Below, one piece after another: positions 53,083 to 61,139 of a stretch of DNA of 64,000 bases. The notes under the pieces were generated by a model that saw nothing but the letters and a program-made list of their open reading frames with translations, was not told the DNA's origin and did not search any database. Position 1 is the first letter of the stretch. Every line of letters starts with the position of its first letter. This stretch comes from Micropruina sp. (GTDB lineage Bacteria > Actinomycetota > Actinomycetes > Propionibacteriales > Propionibacteriaceae): contig JADJVZ010000011.1 of the NCBI GenBank assembly GCA_016716635.1, forward strand, positions 1,240,001-1,304,000, written 5' to 3'. A program made the position numbers and the translations under genes.

Positions 53083-53472
53083 ATGGCGCAGGTCACGATC
53101 TACGGCCTCAGGTCGACCCTCGACAGACATCGAACTGCGCTGTCGGACGCCATCCATGCCAGCGTGATGGAAGCCTTGGCCTACCCCGCCGAGAAGCGAT
53201 TCCATCGCTTCATCGGGCTCGCGCCTGAGGATTTCGTCCACCCGGACGACCGCAGCGACGACTACGTCACCATCGAGATCTCGATCTTCGAAGGGCGCAG
53301 CGTGGACGCTAAGAAGGCGCTGATCCAAGCCCTCTACGCCAAGATCGGCGAGGCCTGTGGCATCGCGCCCGCTGATGTTGAGATCACGATCCTCGAGACG
53401 CCACGGGCGAACTGGGGCATCCGCGGCGTCCCCGGCGACGAGTTGACGCTCCCTTACAAAGTGATTGTTTAA
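53083..53472 (+). CDS. tautomerase-superfamily protein lacking Pro-1
   Basis: A 129-residue protein: AQVTIYGLRSTLD, LSDAIHASVMEAL, PAEKRFHRFIGL, YVTIEISIFEGRSVDAKKAL and TPRANWGIRGVPGDEL, as in the Tautomerase_2 group. The start (ATG 53083, GGAGA upstream) gives Met-Ala-Gln, so the catalytic N-terminal proline of classical tautomerases is missing. It lies 186 bases after the hydrolase; that gap has a GCCGC/GCGGC hairpin but no U-tract. Possibly part of the MarR regulon. Confidence 0.85.
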   Translation: MAQVTIYGLRSTLDRHRTALSDAIHASVMEALAYPAEKRFHRFIGLAPEDFVHPDDRSDDYVTIEISIFEGRSVDAKKALIQALYAKIGEACGIAPADVEITILETPRANWGIRGVPGDELTLPYKVIV

Positions 53473-53497
53473 TCGTCACCCTGAACTTGTGAACTGG

Positions 53498-54163
53498 CTA
53501 ACCCGTCACGGCCCTTGGGACTCGTTCGAACACCACGTCAGATCGGTCAGTGAAGCGGGCGATGTCCTCCTGGTGAATGCTGATGTAGCCGCTGCGATTC
53601 TTCAAGATGCGGCGAGCCTCTATCCCCGGCCAAGCCAACTCTTCGACGATGTTCCTGAAACGTCGCCTGGTGGCGCGACTGTATCGGTTCCGGGCATGAG
53701 GGTCGTCGGGCTCTCGGTCGACCAAAATGACGTTTAGATCTATGTCACCGAAGTCCGTTGCATCGGGGTTCAGGAATGAGCCGAACACGGAGATGCGTTC
53801 GATCCATAGGGGCTTCCCAGGGTCGGCATTGTAGGCGGCGGCCCGTTCAAGCACTCCGTTGAGCAGTACCTGGGCCTTGGCGCGCGCGATTGGCTTGAGG
53901 AATGATGCGTTCGCAAGCGCTCCGCCTCTCAGGGTGGCGCACCAACGGACACCTCCCCGGCCAGCCGCTTCCACTGGGTTGCTGCGCTCGACGAACCCGG
54001 CGACCGCCAGCTGTTCGAGCAGCCGGGTAACCTCGCTGCTATCCAGGTTGGCCAGTCGGGCGACTTGCTCGGTTGGCACCGGACCCCCCTGACATGCACG
54101 TGCAATGCGACGCGCGACCTCCGGGTCCACGCCGACGACCTCAGTTGCCCTTTGCAGCCTCAT
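53498..54163 (-). CDS. nucleotidyltransferase with N-terminal winged helix
   Basis: A 221-residue protein. The N-terminal half is a winged helix (PTEQVARLANLDSSEVTRLL, LAVAGFVERSN); the C-terminal half a MNT-type nucleotidyltransferase with SVFGSFLNPDATDFGDIDLN (G128, S129, D140, D142). Start at ATG 54163, with GGGAGG upstream, not the earlier frame start. Similar fusions act as MenA/MNT-like toxins or antitoxins, but no HEPN partner is present. It lies next to a tRNA gene. Confidence 0.8.
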   Translation of the reverse strand: MRLQRATEVVGVDPEVARRIARACQGGPVPTEQVARLANLDSSEVTRLLEQLAVAGFVERSNPVEAAGRGGVRWCATLRGGALANASFLKPIARAKAQVLLNGVLERAAAYNADPGKPLWIERISVFGSFLNPDATDFGDIDLNVILVDREPDDPHARNRYSRATRRRFRNIVEELAWPGIEARRILKNRSGYISIHQEDIARFTDRSDVVFERVPRAVTG

Positions 54164-54262
54164 ACCAATACCTCCCAGCCATTCCGGCAGGCTTTGTACA
54201 TTTCTCTGAGAGGCCTCAAGCGCATCTGACCAGATCCTGGCCAACCAGGAAGCCCGACCAAT

Positions 54263-54610
54263 TCACTCGTGCTCAAACTCACTGAAATCGATTAGTTGAA
54301 CCCAGAGGACCCCGTTCGACTCCATCCAATGGTAGGCGCAGGATTCGCGACCTCTCTCCACGAGGTCGAGATTCCGATTCCAACATTCGATCGCAACGCG
54401 GTGTTCCTCGTCCGCAGAGATGCCCTCGCGCACCCCGAAGAGCATTGAGAACCGACCCTGCCCCGATGGAGTCGCCTGTATTGCTCCAAGGATGCGACGA
54501 CCCCGACGGTCCTTTTCAGTCACGAGCGCTTCGTCCAGCCACTCGCGGTCTTGCATTGCCCACCACTTGTCCAGCTCGGGATCCTCGTGCAACGTCGTCA
54601 TGATTGTCAT
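54263..54610 (-). CDS. hypothetical small acidic protein
   Basis: A 115-residue protein rich in Glu, Asp and Trp (PELDKWWAMQDREWLDEALV, GISADEEHRVAIECWNRNLD, ending IDFSEFEHE). No motif recognised. Start ATG 54610 with AGGTGGG nearby. It precedes the nucleotidyltransferase gene by 99 bases on the same strand, so the two could be co-expressed. The 258 bases upstream, to the tRNA gene, contain no gene I can support. Confidence 0.6.
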   Translation of the reverse strand: MTIMTTLHEDPELDKWWAMQDREWLDEALVTEKDRRGRRILGAIQATPSGQGRFSMLFGVREGISADEEHRVAIECWNRNLDLVERGRESCAYHWMESNGVLWVQLIDFSEFEHE

Positions 54611-54868
54611 CGTCCCACCTCGCTCCGACAGTGCGCTGCAGTCCCTGGCCGCGCGTGCTGAGAACGCCGCCCTTGCCACGGCACCAGTCACTGTGACGGG
54701 GCGGTGTCGCCACCTGGAGAGGCCTGCGAGTCACGAAGAATCTGCTCACCGGACGAATCCGAGCCGGAGCCGATGGGATTGACGGGCCGGCCGCGGCGCG
54801 CCGAGCTCTCCTTGGAGAACCAAGAACCGCCCTGACCTTGGAGATGAATCCTCCGATCAGAGCGGACC

Positions 54869-54944
54869 TGGTGGAGCTAAGGGGATTCGAACCCCTGGCC
54901 TCTTCCATGCCATGGAAGCGCGCTACCAACTGCGCCATAGCCCC
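54869..54944 (-). tRNA. tRNA-Ala (anticodon GGC)
   Basis: GGGGCTA pairs with TAGCTCC at the acceptor end (one G-U); the D arm has GGCGCAGTTGGTAGCGC; the anticodon stem CTTCC/GGAAG encloses ATGGCAT, giving anticodon GGC; the T arm is GGGGTTCGAATCCCC. The 3' CCA is encoded (54869-54871). Its 3' end points toward the accessory region at lower coordinates. Confidence 0.97.
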
Positions 54945-55055
54945 AGTTTTTCGTTCCTGGGAACGGAGACCTACCTTACCTGACGCCCCGCCAGCTTGTG
55001 CAAATCGAACCCGTTAGAGTGGGGGCGTACGTTGGATCATCGCTTAGGAGCACCC

Positions 55056-55766
55056 ATGCCGACCCCGCACATCGCCGCCGAGAACGGTGAGATCGCCCCC
55101 CTCGTCCTCATGCCGGGCGACCCCAAGCGGGCCCAGCGCATCGCCAGCGACTTCCTCACCGACGCCAAGCTCGTCTCGGACGTCCGCGGCATCATGGCCT
55201 TCACCGGCACCTACGAAGGCCACCCGATGTCCGTCATGGCCTCCGGCATGGGCATCCCGTCGGTGAGCATCTACGCCATGGAGCTCTACACCCAGTACGA
55301 CGTGAAGCGGATCGTCCGCGTCGGCACGTGCGGAGCGATCTCCCGCGACGTGGCCGTCCGCGACGTGGTGGTGGCCACCGCGGCGCACACCAACTCCTCC
55401 GTCGCCACCCTGCTGGTGCCGGGCATCAACCTGTCGCTGACCCCGTCCTACGCACTGCTGCGCGGTGCGATGGACGCCGCGGACGCGGCCGGGGCGAACG
55501 TCCACGCGGGTCCGGTCTACTGCAGCGACCACTTCTACCTCGATCGTCCGGACATCGTCCCGGCGCTCGCCAAGCTCGGCACGCTCGCCGTCGAAATGGA
55601 GTCCTCCGGTCTCTACGCCGCGGCGCTCCGCACCGGGCGCGAGGCCCTCACCGTGCTCACTGTTTCCGACCACCTGTTCGACCCCAGCGGCGACATGACC
55701 AGCGACGAGCGCGAAACCTCGTTCGCTGCCATGGTGAAGATCGCCGCGACCGCGCTAGTCTCCTAG
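55056..55766 (+). CDS. deoD: purine-nucleoside phosphorylase (DeoD type)
   Basis: A 236-residue hexameric-type PNP: MPTPHIAAENGEIAPLVLMP, GDPKRA phosphate loop, MGIPSVSIYAMELY, RVGTCGAI, EMESSGLY and TVSDH with the catalytic Asp. It splits purine nucleosides to base and ribose-1-phosphate. ATG 55056 has AGGAG 5 bases upstream; an in-frame ATG at 54996 adds unrelated residues. Confidence 0.95.
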   Translation: MPTPHIAAENGEIAPLVLMPGDPKRAQRIASDFLTDAKLVSDVRGIMAFTGTYEGHPMSVMASGMGIPSVSIYAMELYTQYDVKRIVRVGTCGAISRDVAVRDVVVATAAHTNSSVATLLVPGINLSLTPSYALLRGAMDAADAAGANVHAGPVYCSDHFYLDRPDIVPALAKLGTLAVEMESSGLYAAALRTGREALTVLTVSDHLFDPSGDMTSDERETSFAAMVKIAATALVS

Positions 55767-55770
55767 CCCC

Positions 55771-55851
55771 AACAACAATCTGCGTCAGTCGACGTGCCCA
55801 GACCCCTCAAATGGGGCTGCCAGGGCCGCCGAGTGACGCAGATTTGTCGTT
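55771..55851. repeat. 81-bp imperfect palindrome between convergent genes
   Basis: AACAACAATCTGCGTCA (55771-55787) faces TGACGCAGATTTGTCGTT (55834-55851), with one mismatch and one bulge, and an inner CAG-A-CCCC / GGGGCTG hairpin. It fills the whole gap between deoD and the convergent serine hydrolase. It could be a bidirectional terminator or a copy of a small mobile palindrome. No second copy was seen in the window. Confidence 0.6.
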
Positions 55852-55858
55852 CCGGGGT

Positions 55859-57289
55859 TCAGCCGGGCAGTCCGAGGTCTAGCAGGGTCGTGCCCCGCAA
55901 CGGCGGGGTCGTCCAGCGGGCGTCCAACGTGCCGTCTGGACGACCCTCTAGGACGATCGAATGCGGGGTCATGACCAGGATGACGCGCGCCTGGAAGCGG
56001 CCGTTTTCCCACCCGGCGGACGCCCGCAACTCCACCGGACCCTCGTGCCCCGGCATCTCGCTGGCCAGCCACACGCCGTCCCCGGCGGGAATGACGACGT
56101 TGCCATCGAGGACGCCCAGGCCGAGCACCCAATGCTCGCCCTCGCGGACGACGCGCAGCTGCCGCGCGGGGGTTAGAAGCGTCACCCCGTTGTGCACGTA
56201 GGTCTCTTGGGGCGCCTCGAAGAAGGCCGTGGGCCCGTGACCGGAAAGCGGCGCCATGCCCAGGTCCGTGAGGGTGAGCGGCTCGCCGCCGGCAGCGGCG
56301 CTCTCCCCCGCCAGGCCCGGCAGGAGGTGCCGCCAGACCTGGTTGAGGATGGCCTGCATGTCCTGCTCGCCGGAGTTGATGGCGATCACCACGTCCAGCT
56401 CGGGAAGCACGAGCATGAACTGCCCGAAGGCCCCATCGCCGCGGTAGCCGTGCCGCGCCATCCAGACCTGATAGCCGTAGCCCTGTGACCAATCCGGGTT
56501 CCGCAGGGTGCCATCGGGCAGCGGCAAGGACGTGTCCGACAAGGGATTGAGCCCCGCGTCGAACCACGCCTCCGGTAGCAGCCTCTGACCCTGCCAAACG
56601 CCGCGGTGCAGGTACAACAGACCGAGCTTGAGGGCAGCCTCCAAATGGACGAACAACCCCGTAAAGCCCAACTGCCGCCCCCACTGGTCGGTCTGCCAGG
56701 TGGCGTGCCCGATGCCGAGCGGGTCGAACAGCCGCGGGCGGAGGTAGTCCACCAGCGTCTGCCCGGTCACCTCTTGGATGGTCGCCGCTACTAGGTAGGT
56801 GCACAGCTGGTTGTAGGCGAAGATGCTGCCGGGCTCGAACTCAGGCTCTTTCGCGAAACACCAGGCGACGCCGTCGATCTCGTCAGGACCGCTGCGCGGA
56901 TCGTCGATCGCGAGCCCCACGAAGGTCTCAATGGGGTGCCCGGACGCCATGCGCAGCAACTGCTCGGCCGTCCAGGTGCGGGCGCGCGGACCAGGGACGG
57001 ACGCCAACTCGGGCCAATACTCGATCAGCGGACGATCGCGTTCGACCAACCCCTCCGCCTCGGCGAAGGCCCACGCCGTGGCGGTGAACGTCTTCGAGAG
57101 CGAGTAGAGCAGGTGCGGCAGCTCGGATGTGTAGGGGGCCCACCAGCCCTGAGCCGCGACCACGTCGTGGCGGGCGATCATGAAACCGTGGAGTTCATGG
57201 TTGGCGTCTGCGACGCCTTGGACGAAGGCCCGCACCGCCTGCGGGTCAACGCCAACAGATTCGGGGGCGCCGTAGCGCAAGGTGGTCAT
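55859..57289 (-). CDS. serine hydrolase, beta-lactamase (class C)/esterase family
   Basis: A 476-residue penicillin-binding-fold hydrolase. The nucleophile motif is S63-LS-K66 (LYSLSKTFTA), the second motif YNQ in FAYNQLCTYL, and the third near GDGAFGQF; the C-terminal about 120 residues form an extra domain. No signal peptide, so cytoplasmic esterase or D-aminopeptidase-like activity is more likely than beta-lactamase. Confidence 0.85.
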   Translation of the reverse strand: MTTLRYGAPESVGVDPQAVRAFVQGVADANHELHGFMIARHDVVAAQGWWAPYTSELPHLLYSLSKTFTATAWAFAEAEGLVERDRPLIEYWPELASVPGPRARTWTAEQLLRMASGHPIETFVGLAIDDPRSGPDEIDGVAWCFAKEPEFEPGSIFAYNQLCTYLVAATIQEVTGQTLVDYLRPRLFDPLGIGHATWQTDQWGRQLGFTGLFVHLEAALKLGLLYLHRGVWQGQRLLPEAWFDAGLNPLSDTSLPLPDGTLRNPDWSQGYGYQVWMARHGYRGDGAFGQFMLVLPELDVVIAINSGEQDMQAILNQVWRHLLPGLAGESAAAGGEPLTLTDLGMAPLSGHGPTAFFEAPQETYVHNGVTLLTPARQLRVVREGEHWVLGLGVLDGNVVIPAGDGVWLASEMPGHEGPVELRASAGWENGRFQARVILVMTPHSIVLEGRPDGTLDARWTTPPLRGTTLLDLGLPG

Positions 57290-57317
57290 GCCCGGAGATT
57301 ACCGCCGGACAAGGCCC

Positions 57318-57944
57318 CTACAGCGCGCTTCTCGGCTCGGCTGTCACATTGAACGCCTGCAAGCGCCAGTGGTCCCCGAGCGGCCGCATGATGTTCCACG
57401 CGCAGTTGGCCATGCTCCCGACGAGCATGGATTCACCTAAACCGAGGCCCATCAGCAGGGCCAATGCGACCCGAAACGCCAAGCCGTGCCCCGCGACGAC
57501 CACGAGCTCGTCGTCCGGGGTGGTCTCGGCGATGTCGAGCAGCCCCATGGCGCAGCGTTGCCCCGCCTCGAGGGCGGTCTCGCCGGTCGGTGAGCGGCGA
57601 TGATCGCGCCCGGCCCGCACGTCGGGGTAGAACGTGGGATCGAGCCGGTGGATGTCGGCCTCGTAGAGCCCCTCCCACTCCCCCACGTGCACCTCGCGCA
57701 GACGGCGATCGAGCTCCACGGGCAGTCCGGTGAGGTCGCCCAAGGTTTGAGCCGTCGCGCGGGCGCGTGCCAGGTCGGACGACACGATCCGGGCAGGTCG
57801 GAAGGAGGCCAGTGCCGGAGCTGCGGCGCGCGCCTGCGCGAAACCGCGCTCATTCAGCGGGACGTCCCCTTGCCCCTGGAAGCGACCCTCGCTGTTCCAC
57901 GCGGTCTCTCCATGGCGCCACAGGACGACGGTCTTGGCGCTCAC
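57318..57944 (-). CDS. histidine phosphatase (phosphoglycerate mutase-like)
   Basis: A 208-residue protein with the RHGETAWNSEGRFQG motif (H11), SSDLARARATAQTL, EVHVGEWEGL and the second catalytic His in VVVAGHGLAFR. In actinobacteria this gene regularly follows rsfS, as here by a 4-base ATGA overlap. Substrate unknown; family includes glucosyl-3-phosphoglycerate phosphatase. Confidence 0.92.
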   Translation of the reverse strand: MSAKTVVLWRHGETAWNSEGRFQGQGDVPLNERGFAQARAAAPALASFRPARIVSSDLARARATAQTLGDLTGLPVELDRRLREVHVGEWEGLYEADIHRLDPTFYPDVRAGRDHRRSPTGETALEAGQRCAMGLLDIAETTPDDELVVVAGHGLAFRVALALLMGLGLGESMLVGSMANCAWNIMRPLGDHWRLQAFNVTAEPRSAL

Positions 57945-58357
57945 TCGACGTCGTCGTCGGCGCCCAGCTCGGCGGTCGGCTCGGCCGTCGCCTCGGGCAC
58001 GTCGACGTGCAGTTCGATGGCCGGGCAGTCGCGCCAGAGCCGCTCCAGGGAGTACAGCGCGCGCTCTTCCTTGTGCTGCACGTGGACGACCATGTCGAGG
58101 TAATCCATCAGCACCCAGCGGTTCTCGCGGTCGCCCTCGCGGCGCACGGTCTTGGCGCCGATCTTGAGCAGTTCCTCCTCGATCCCGTCCACGACGGCGC
58201 CCACCTGGCGCTCATTCGTCGCGGTGATGATGAGGAAGACGTCCGTGATGGCCAGACGCTCGGAGACGTCGAAAGCGGCCAGTTGCGCGCCCTTCTTGTT
58301 GACGGCCGCCTGCGCGGCGGCTTGGGTCAGTGTCAGGGCGTGTTCAGTGGCTGCCAT
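57941..58357 (-). CDS. rsfS: ribosomal silencing factor RsfS
   Basis: A 138-residue RsfS/Iojap protein: AAFDVSERLAITDVFLIITA, NERQVGAVVDGIEEEL and WVLMDYLDMVVHVQHKEERA, with an acidic C-terminal tail. It binds L14 and blocks 50S-30S joining in starved cells. Start ATG 58357 with GAGGAG upstream, overlapping nadD by 14 bases. Confidence 0.95.
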   Translation of the reverse strand: MAATEHALTLTQAAAQAAVNKKGAQLAAFDVSERLAITDVFLIITATNERQVGAVVDGIEEELLKIGAKTVRREGDRENRWVLMDYLDMVVHVQHKEERALYSLERLWRDCPAIELHVDVPEATAEPTAELGADDDVE

Positions 58358-58994
58358 GGGTCTCCTCGCGGTAAAGCCCGCGCTTATTGATGTATTGGAC
58401 GATGCCGTCGGGCACCAAATACCAAATCGGTTGGTGCGCCGCGACGCGGGTGCGACAGTCCGTCGACGAGATCGCCAGCGCCGGCACCTCCAGCAGGGTA
58501 ACCCGGTCGGCGGGCAGGTGTGAAATATCGTGGGAGTCAATCGGCACCCCTGGACGACTCACGCCGACGAACTTCGCCAGGTCGAACAGGTCGTCAATGC
58601 CGTGCCAGGTCAGGATGTTCTTGAGGGCATCGGCGCCGGTGATGAAGTACAAATCGACGTCATCGCCGCGTGCCCGGCGAATGTCACGGAGGGTGTCGAC
58701 AGTGTAGGTCTCGCCCGGACGATCAATGTCGACGCGGCTCACCGAGAAGCTCGGATTGGACGCCGTCGCGATCACCGTCATGAGATAACGGTCCTCGGGG
58801 ATCGACACCTGCCGCTTGGCCTTCTGCCACGGACGTCCGGTCGGGACGAAGATCACCTCGTCGAGATGGAACCGGGCCTGGACCTCGCTCGCGGCGACCA
58901 GGTGACCGTGATGGATCGGGTCGAACGTGCCGCCCATGACCCCGAGCCGGGGCCGCGCCTTGCCGGCCGTGGAGGCCAGCGGCGTTTCCGTCAT
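58344..58994 (-). CDS. nadD: nicotinate-nucleotide adenylyltransferase
   Basis: A 216-residue NadD: GVMGGTFDPIHHGHL (nucleotide-binding HxGH), VPTGRPWQK, FITGADALKNILTW and ISSTDCRTRVA (SSTxxR). It makes deamido-NAD from nicotinate mononucleotide. Its ATG shares one base with the stop of the small upstream gene. Confidence 0.95.
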   Translation of the reverse strand: MTETPLASTAGKARPRLGVMGGTFDPIHHGHLVAASEVQARFHLDEVIFVPTGRPWQKAKRQVSIPEDRYLMTVIATASNPSFSVSRVDIDRPGETYTVDTLRDIRRARGDDVDLYFITGADALKNILTWHGIDDLFDLAKFVGVSRPGVPIDSHDISHLPADRVTLLEVPALAISSTDCRTRVAAHQPIWYLVPDGIVQYINKRGLYREETHGSH

Positions 58995-59119
58995 CAGGCG
59001 TGCGGACGCGTGCTACCCATGCTCATGACGGCGAACAGCAACGCCAACAGGAGCACCAGGGCGGTGAGGCCCACCGACAGCGGGTCGAGCTTCGAGGCGC
59101 CCTCAAGAAGGAAAGTCAT
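58994..59119 (-). CDS. 41-residue membrane protein between proA and nadD
   Basis: The frame begins MTFLLEGASKLDPLSV, has one transmembrane helix (LTALVLLLALLFAVM, about 19-33) and ends SMGSTRPHA. AGGA lies 7 bases before the ATG, and the stop overlaps the nadD start (TGATG), so it is translated in the operon. I do not recognise a family. It is 28 bases downstream of proA. Confidence 0.75.
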   Translation of the reverse strand: MTFLLEGASKLDPLSVGLTALVLLLALLFAVMSMGSTRPHA

Positions 59120-59147
59120 GGGCGGATCCTAGCGGTCAGTTCGCGCG

Positions 59148-60389
59148 TCAGGCACGTGTCTGCCCCGCGCCGGTCAGGACATACTTCGTCGAGGTCATCT
59201 CCTGCAGCGCCATCGGGCCCCGCGCGTGCATCTTCTGCGTCGAAATGCCGATTTCCGCGCCGAAGCCGAACTCACCGCCGTCGATGAACCGCGAGGAGGC
59301 ATTGACCAGCACGGCGGCCGCATCGATCGCGCCGACGAACGCGTCGGCGACGGTCCGATCGTTGGTGATGATGGTCTCGGAATGGCCCGTGGTGTGGGCG
59401 CGGATGTGGTCGATGGCGGCGGGGGCGCCGGAGACCGTGTCGGCCGCAATGTCGAGGCTGAGGTACTCATCGTCGAACTCGTCCGGCCCGGCGGGGACGA
59501 CGTCCTCGGAGTAGGCGCGGACGCTCGGCGTGCCGTGGACGGTCACCCCGTTCTCCTTCAGCGCCGCGAGCGCCTTGGGCCAAAACTCGTCCGCGATGGC
59601 CTCGTGCACGAGGACAGTCTCGGCGGCGTTGCACACGCTCGGACGCTGCACCTTGGCGTTCACGATGATGTCGAGCGCCATTTGCTGATCGGCTGCGGCG
59701 TCGACGTAGATGTGACAGTTGCCGGTGCCGGTCTCGATGACGGGCACCTTGGAGCCGTCGACGACGGCGTTGATGAGGCCGGCGCCGCCACGCGGGATCA
59801 GCACGTCAACCAGGCCTCGGGCGGCCATCATCTCGGCGGTCACCTCGCGGCCACCCTCGACGAGCTGGACGGCGTCCTCGGGCAGCCCCGCCTTCGCGAG
59901 ACCCTCCCGAAGGGCGCTGACGATGACGCGGTTGGAGTTGAGGGCGGACGATGATCCGCGGAGCAAGGCGGCGTTGCCCGACTTCAGGCAGATGCCGCCC
60001 GCGTCGGCCGTGACGTTGGGACGAGCCTCGTAGATGATCCCGATGACGCCCAGCGGCACGCGGATTTGGCGCACCTCGACGCCGGTGGCGCTGGTCCAAC
60101 CGCGCACGACGTCCCCGACCGGATCGGCGAGGCCCGCCAGCTGCCGCAGGCCGTCCACCATGCCGGCGATGCGCGCCGGGGTGAGCCGCAGTCGATCGAC
60201 CAGCGAGTCGGTCAGGCCAGCCTTCCTACCGTCCTCGACGTCCTGGGCGTTGGCGGAGAGGATGCACGCCTCAGCGGCCGCCACCGCTTCGGCCATCGCC
60301 AGCAGCGCGGCGTCTTTGCGGGCGCGATTCATGGTCGCGAGCGCGCGCGAAGCCTCTTTGGCGCGCTGTGCCTGTTCCTGGAAAGTCAT
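59148..60389 (-). CDS. proA: glutamate-5-semialdehyde dehydrogenase (gamma-glutamyl phosphate reductase)
   Basis: A 413-residue ALDH-fold enzyme: IRVPLGVIGIIYEARPNVTA, KSGNAALLRG, IPRGGAGLINAVV, catalytic Cys in QRPSVCNAAET, and SSRFIDGGEFGFGAEIGIST. Second step of proline synthesis. It is separated from proB by a TetR/tautomerase pair. Confidence 0.96.
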   Translation of the reverse strand: MTFQEQAQRAKEASRALATMNRARKDAALLAMAEAVAAAEACILSANAQDVEDGRKAGLTDSLVDRLRLTPARIAGMVDGLRQLAGLADPVGDVVRGWTSATGVEVRQIRVPLGVIGIIYEARPNVTADAGGICLKSGNAALLRGSSSALNSNRVIVSALREGLAKAGLPEDAVQLVEGGREVTAEMMAARGLVDVLIPRGGAGLINAVVDGSKVPVIETGTGNCHIYVDAAADQQMALDIIVNAKVQRPSVCNAAETVLVHEAIADEFWPKALAALKENGVTVHGTPSVRAYSEDVVPAGPDEFDDEYLSLDIAADTVSGAPAAIDHIRAHTTGHSETIITNDRTVADAFVGAIDAAAVLVNASSRFIDGGEFGFGAEIGISTQKMHARGPMALQEMTSTKYVLTGAGQTRA

Positions 60390-60452
60390 GCGGACGAGGA
60401 TACGCGGGCACCGACGCCCGCGGGCGCGTTCCCAGACGGTTCGGACGCTTTC

Positions 60453-61076
60453 TTAGCCTTCGTGAGTAGGCGCGCCCTCACGCGCTGACGCCGACACGAG
60501 CAGATGCAGTTGGCCGCCCACGTCATTGAGTGGCTGGGTGGTTCCCTGCGCGCGGCACAGGATCACGGCCCCCTCCGCCGCGGCGATGATGGTGGTGGCC
60601 AGCCCCGGGGCGAGGTCGTCCGCCACTCCCCCTTGTTCCAGGAGCCCTGCCAGGTCGCTGCGCCAGGCGTCGAAGAGGGCTCCCGCTTGGTCGACCAGGC
60701 CGGTGGCCTCGGGCAGGGTCGACACCGTGACCGCGACCAGCGAACAACCCGCCCGATAATCGGAGCGCACCAAGATCGTCCGCCAGAGCTCCAAGAACGC
60801 ATCCAGGACCTCGCTCGCGGAGCGTCCGGACCATTGCGCCATCTGGGCGCGGGCGTAACCTCCGGCAGCGTCCAGCGCCGCGCCAACCAACTGATCTTTA
60901 CCCTCGGGGAAATGATGGTAGATCGAGCCACGAGGCGCCCCGGACTCGTCGAGCACCGCGCTAAACGACGTCGCCTGGTAGCCCTGGCGCGCCAACAGCT
61001 GGGCCGCAGCCACGACCATGCGGGTGCGCGCGCTCGCCTGCTCCGGGCTGTGCTCGGCCTTCACCATGCCCACCAT
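60453..61076 (-). CDS. TetR-family transcriptional regulator
   Basis: A 207-residue TetR protein. The N-terminal helix-turn-helix is AAQLLARQGYQATSFSAVLD / GAPRGSIYHHFPEGKDQLV, close to the LmrA/YxaF subgroup; the C-terminal ligand domain follows. Divergent from the tautomerase gene, with a shared 63-base region holding an inverted repeat. An alternative start is ATG 61067. Confidence 0.9.
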   Translation of the reverse strand: MVGMVKAEHSPEQASARTRMVVAAAQLLARQGYQATSFSAVLDESGAPRGSIYHHFPEGKDQLVGAALDAAGGYARAQMAQWSGRSASEVLDAFLELWRTILVRSDYRAGCSLVAVTVSTLPEATGLVDQAGALFDAWRSDLAGLLEQGGVADDLAPGLATTIIAAAEGAVILCRAQGTTQPLNDVGGQLHLLVSASAREGAPTHEG

Positions 61077-61102
61077 TCTGCCGCGTCCGCTACTGGGGAC
61101 GG

Positions 61103-61132
61103 TTGACTATGACGCTCATCATAATCTACGTT
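61103..61132 (+). promoter_or_regulatory. promoter with TetR-type operator
   Basis: -35 TTGACT (61103-61108) and -10 TACGTT (61127-61132), 18 bases apart, put the start near 61139-61140, at the tautomerase ATG (leaderless). TATGA-CGCTCA-TCATA (61108-61123) is an inverted repeat lying in the spacer, a likely TetR operator. Confidence 0.6.
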
Positions 61133-61139
61133 GACGTTC

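Noticed and set aside
24869..54880. Direct repeat of the tRNA-Ala 3' end marking an integrated element
   Set aside because: Only short chance matches to the T-arm were seen (for example near 25218); no copy of 15 or more bases and no integrase.
55859..57289. True beta-lactamase resistance gene
   Set aside because: The SxxK motif is present but there is no signal peptide and motifs 2 and 3 are atypical; a cytoplasmic serine esterase is more likely.
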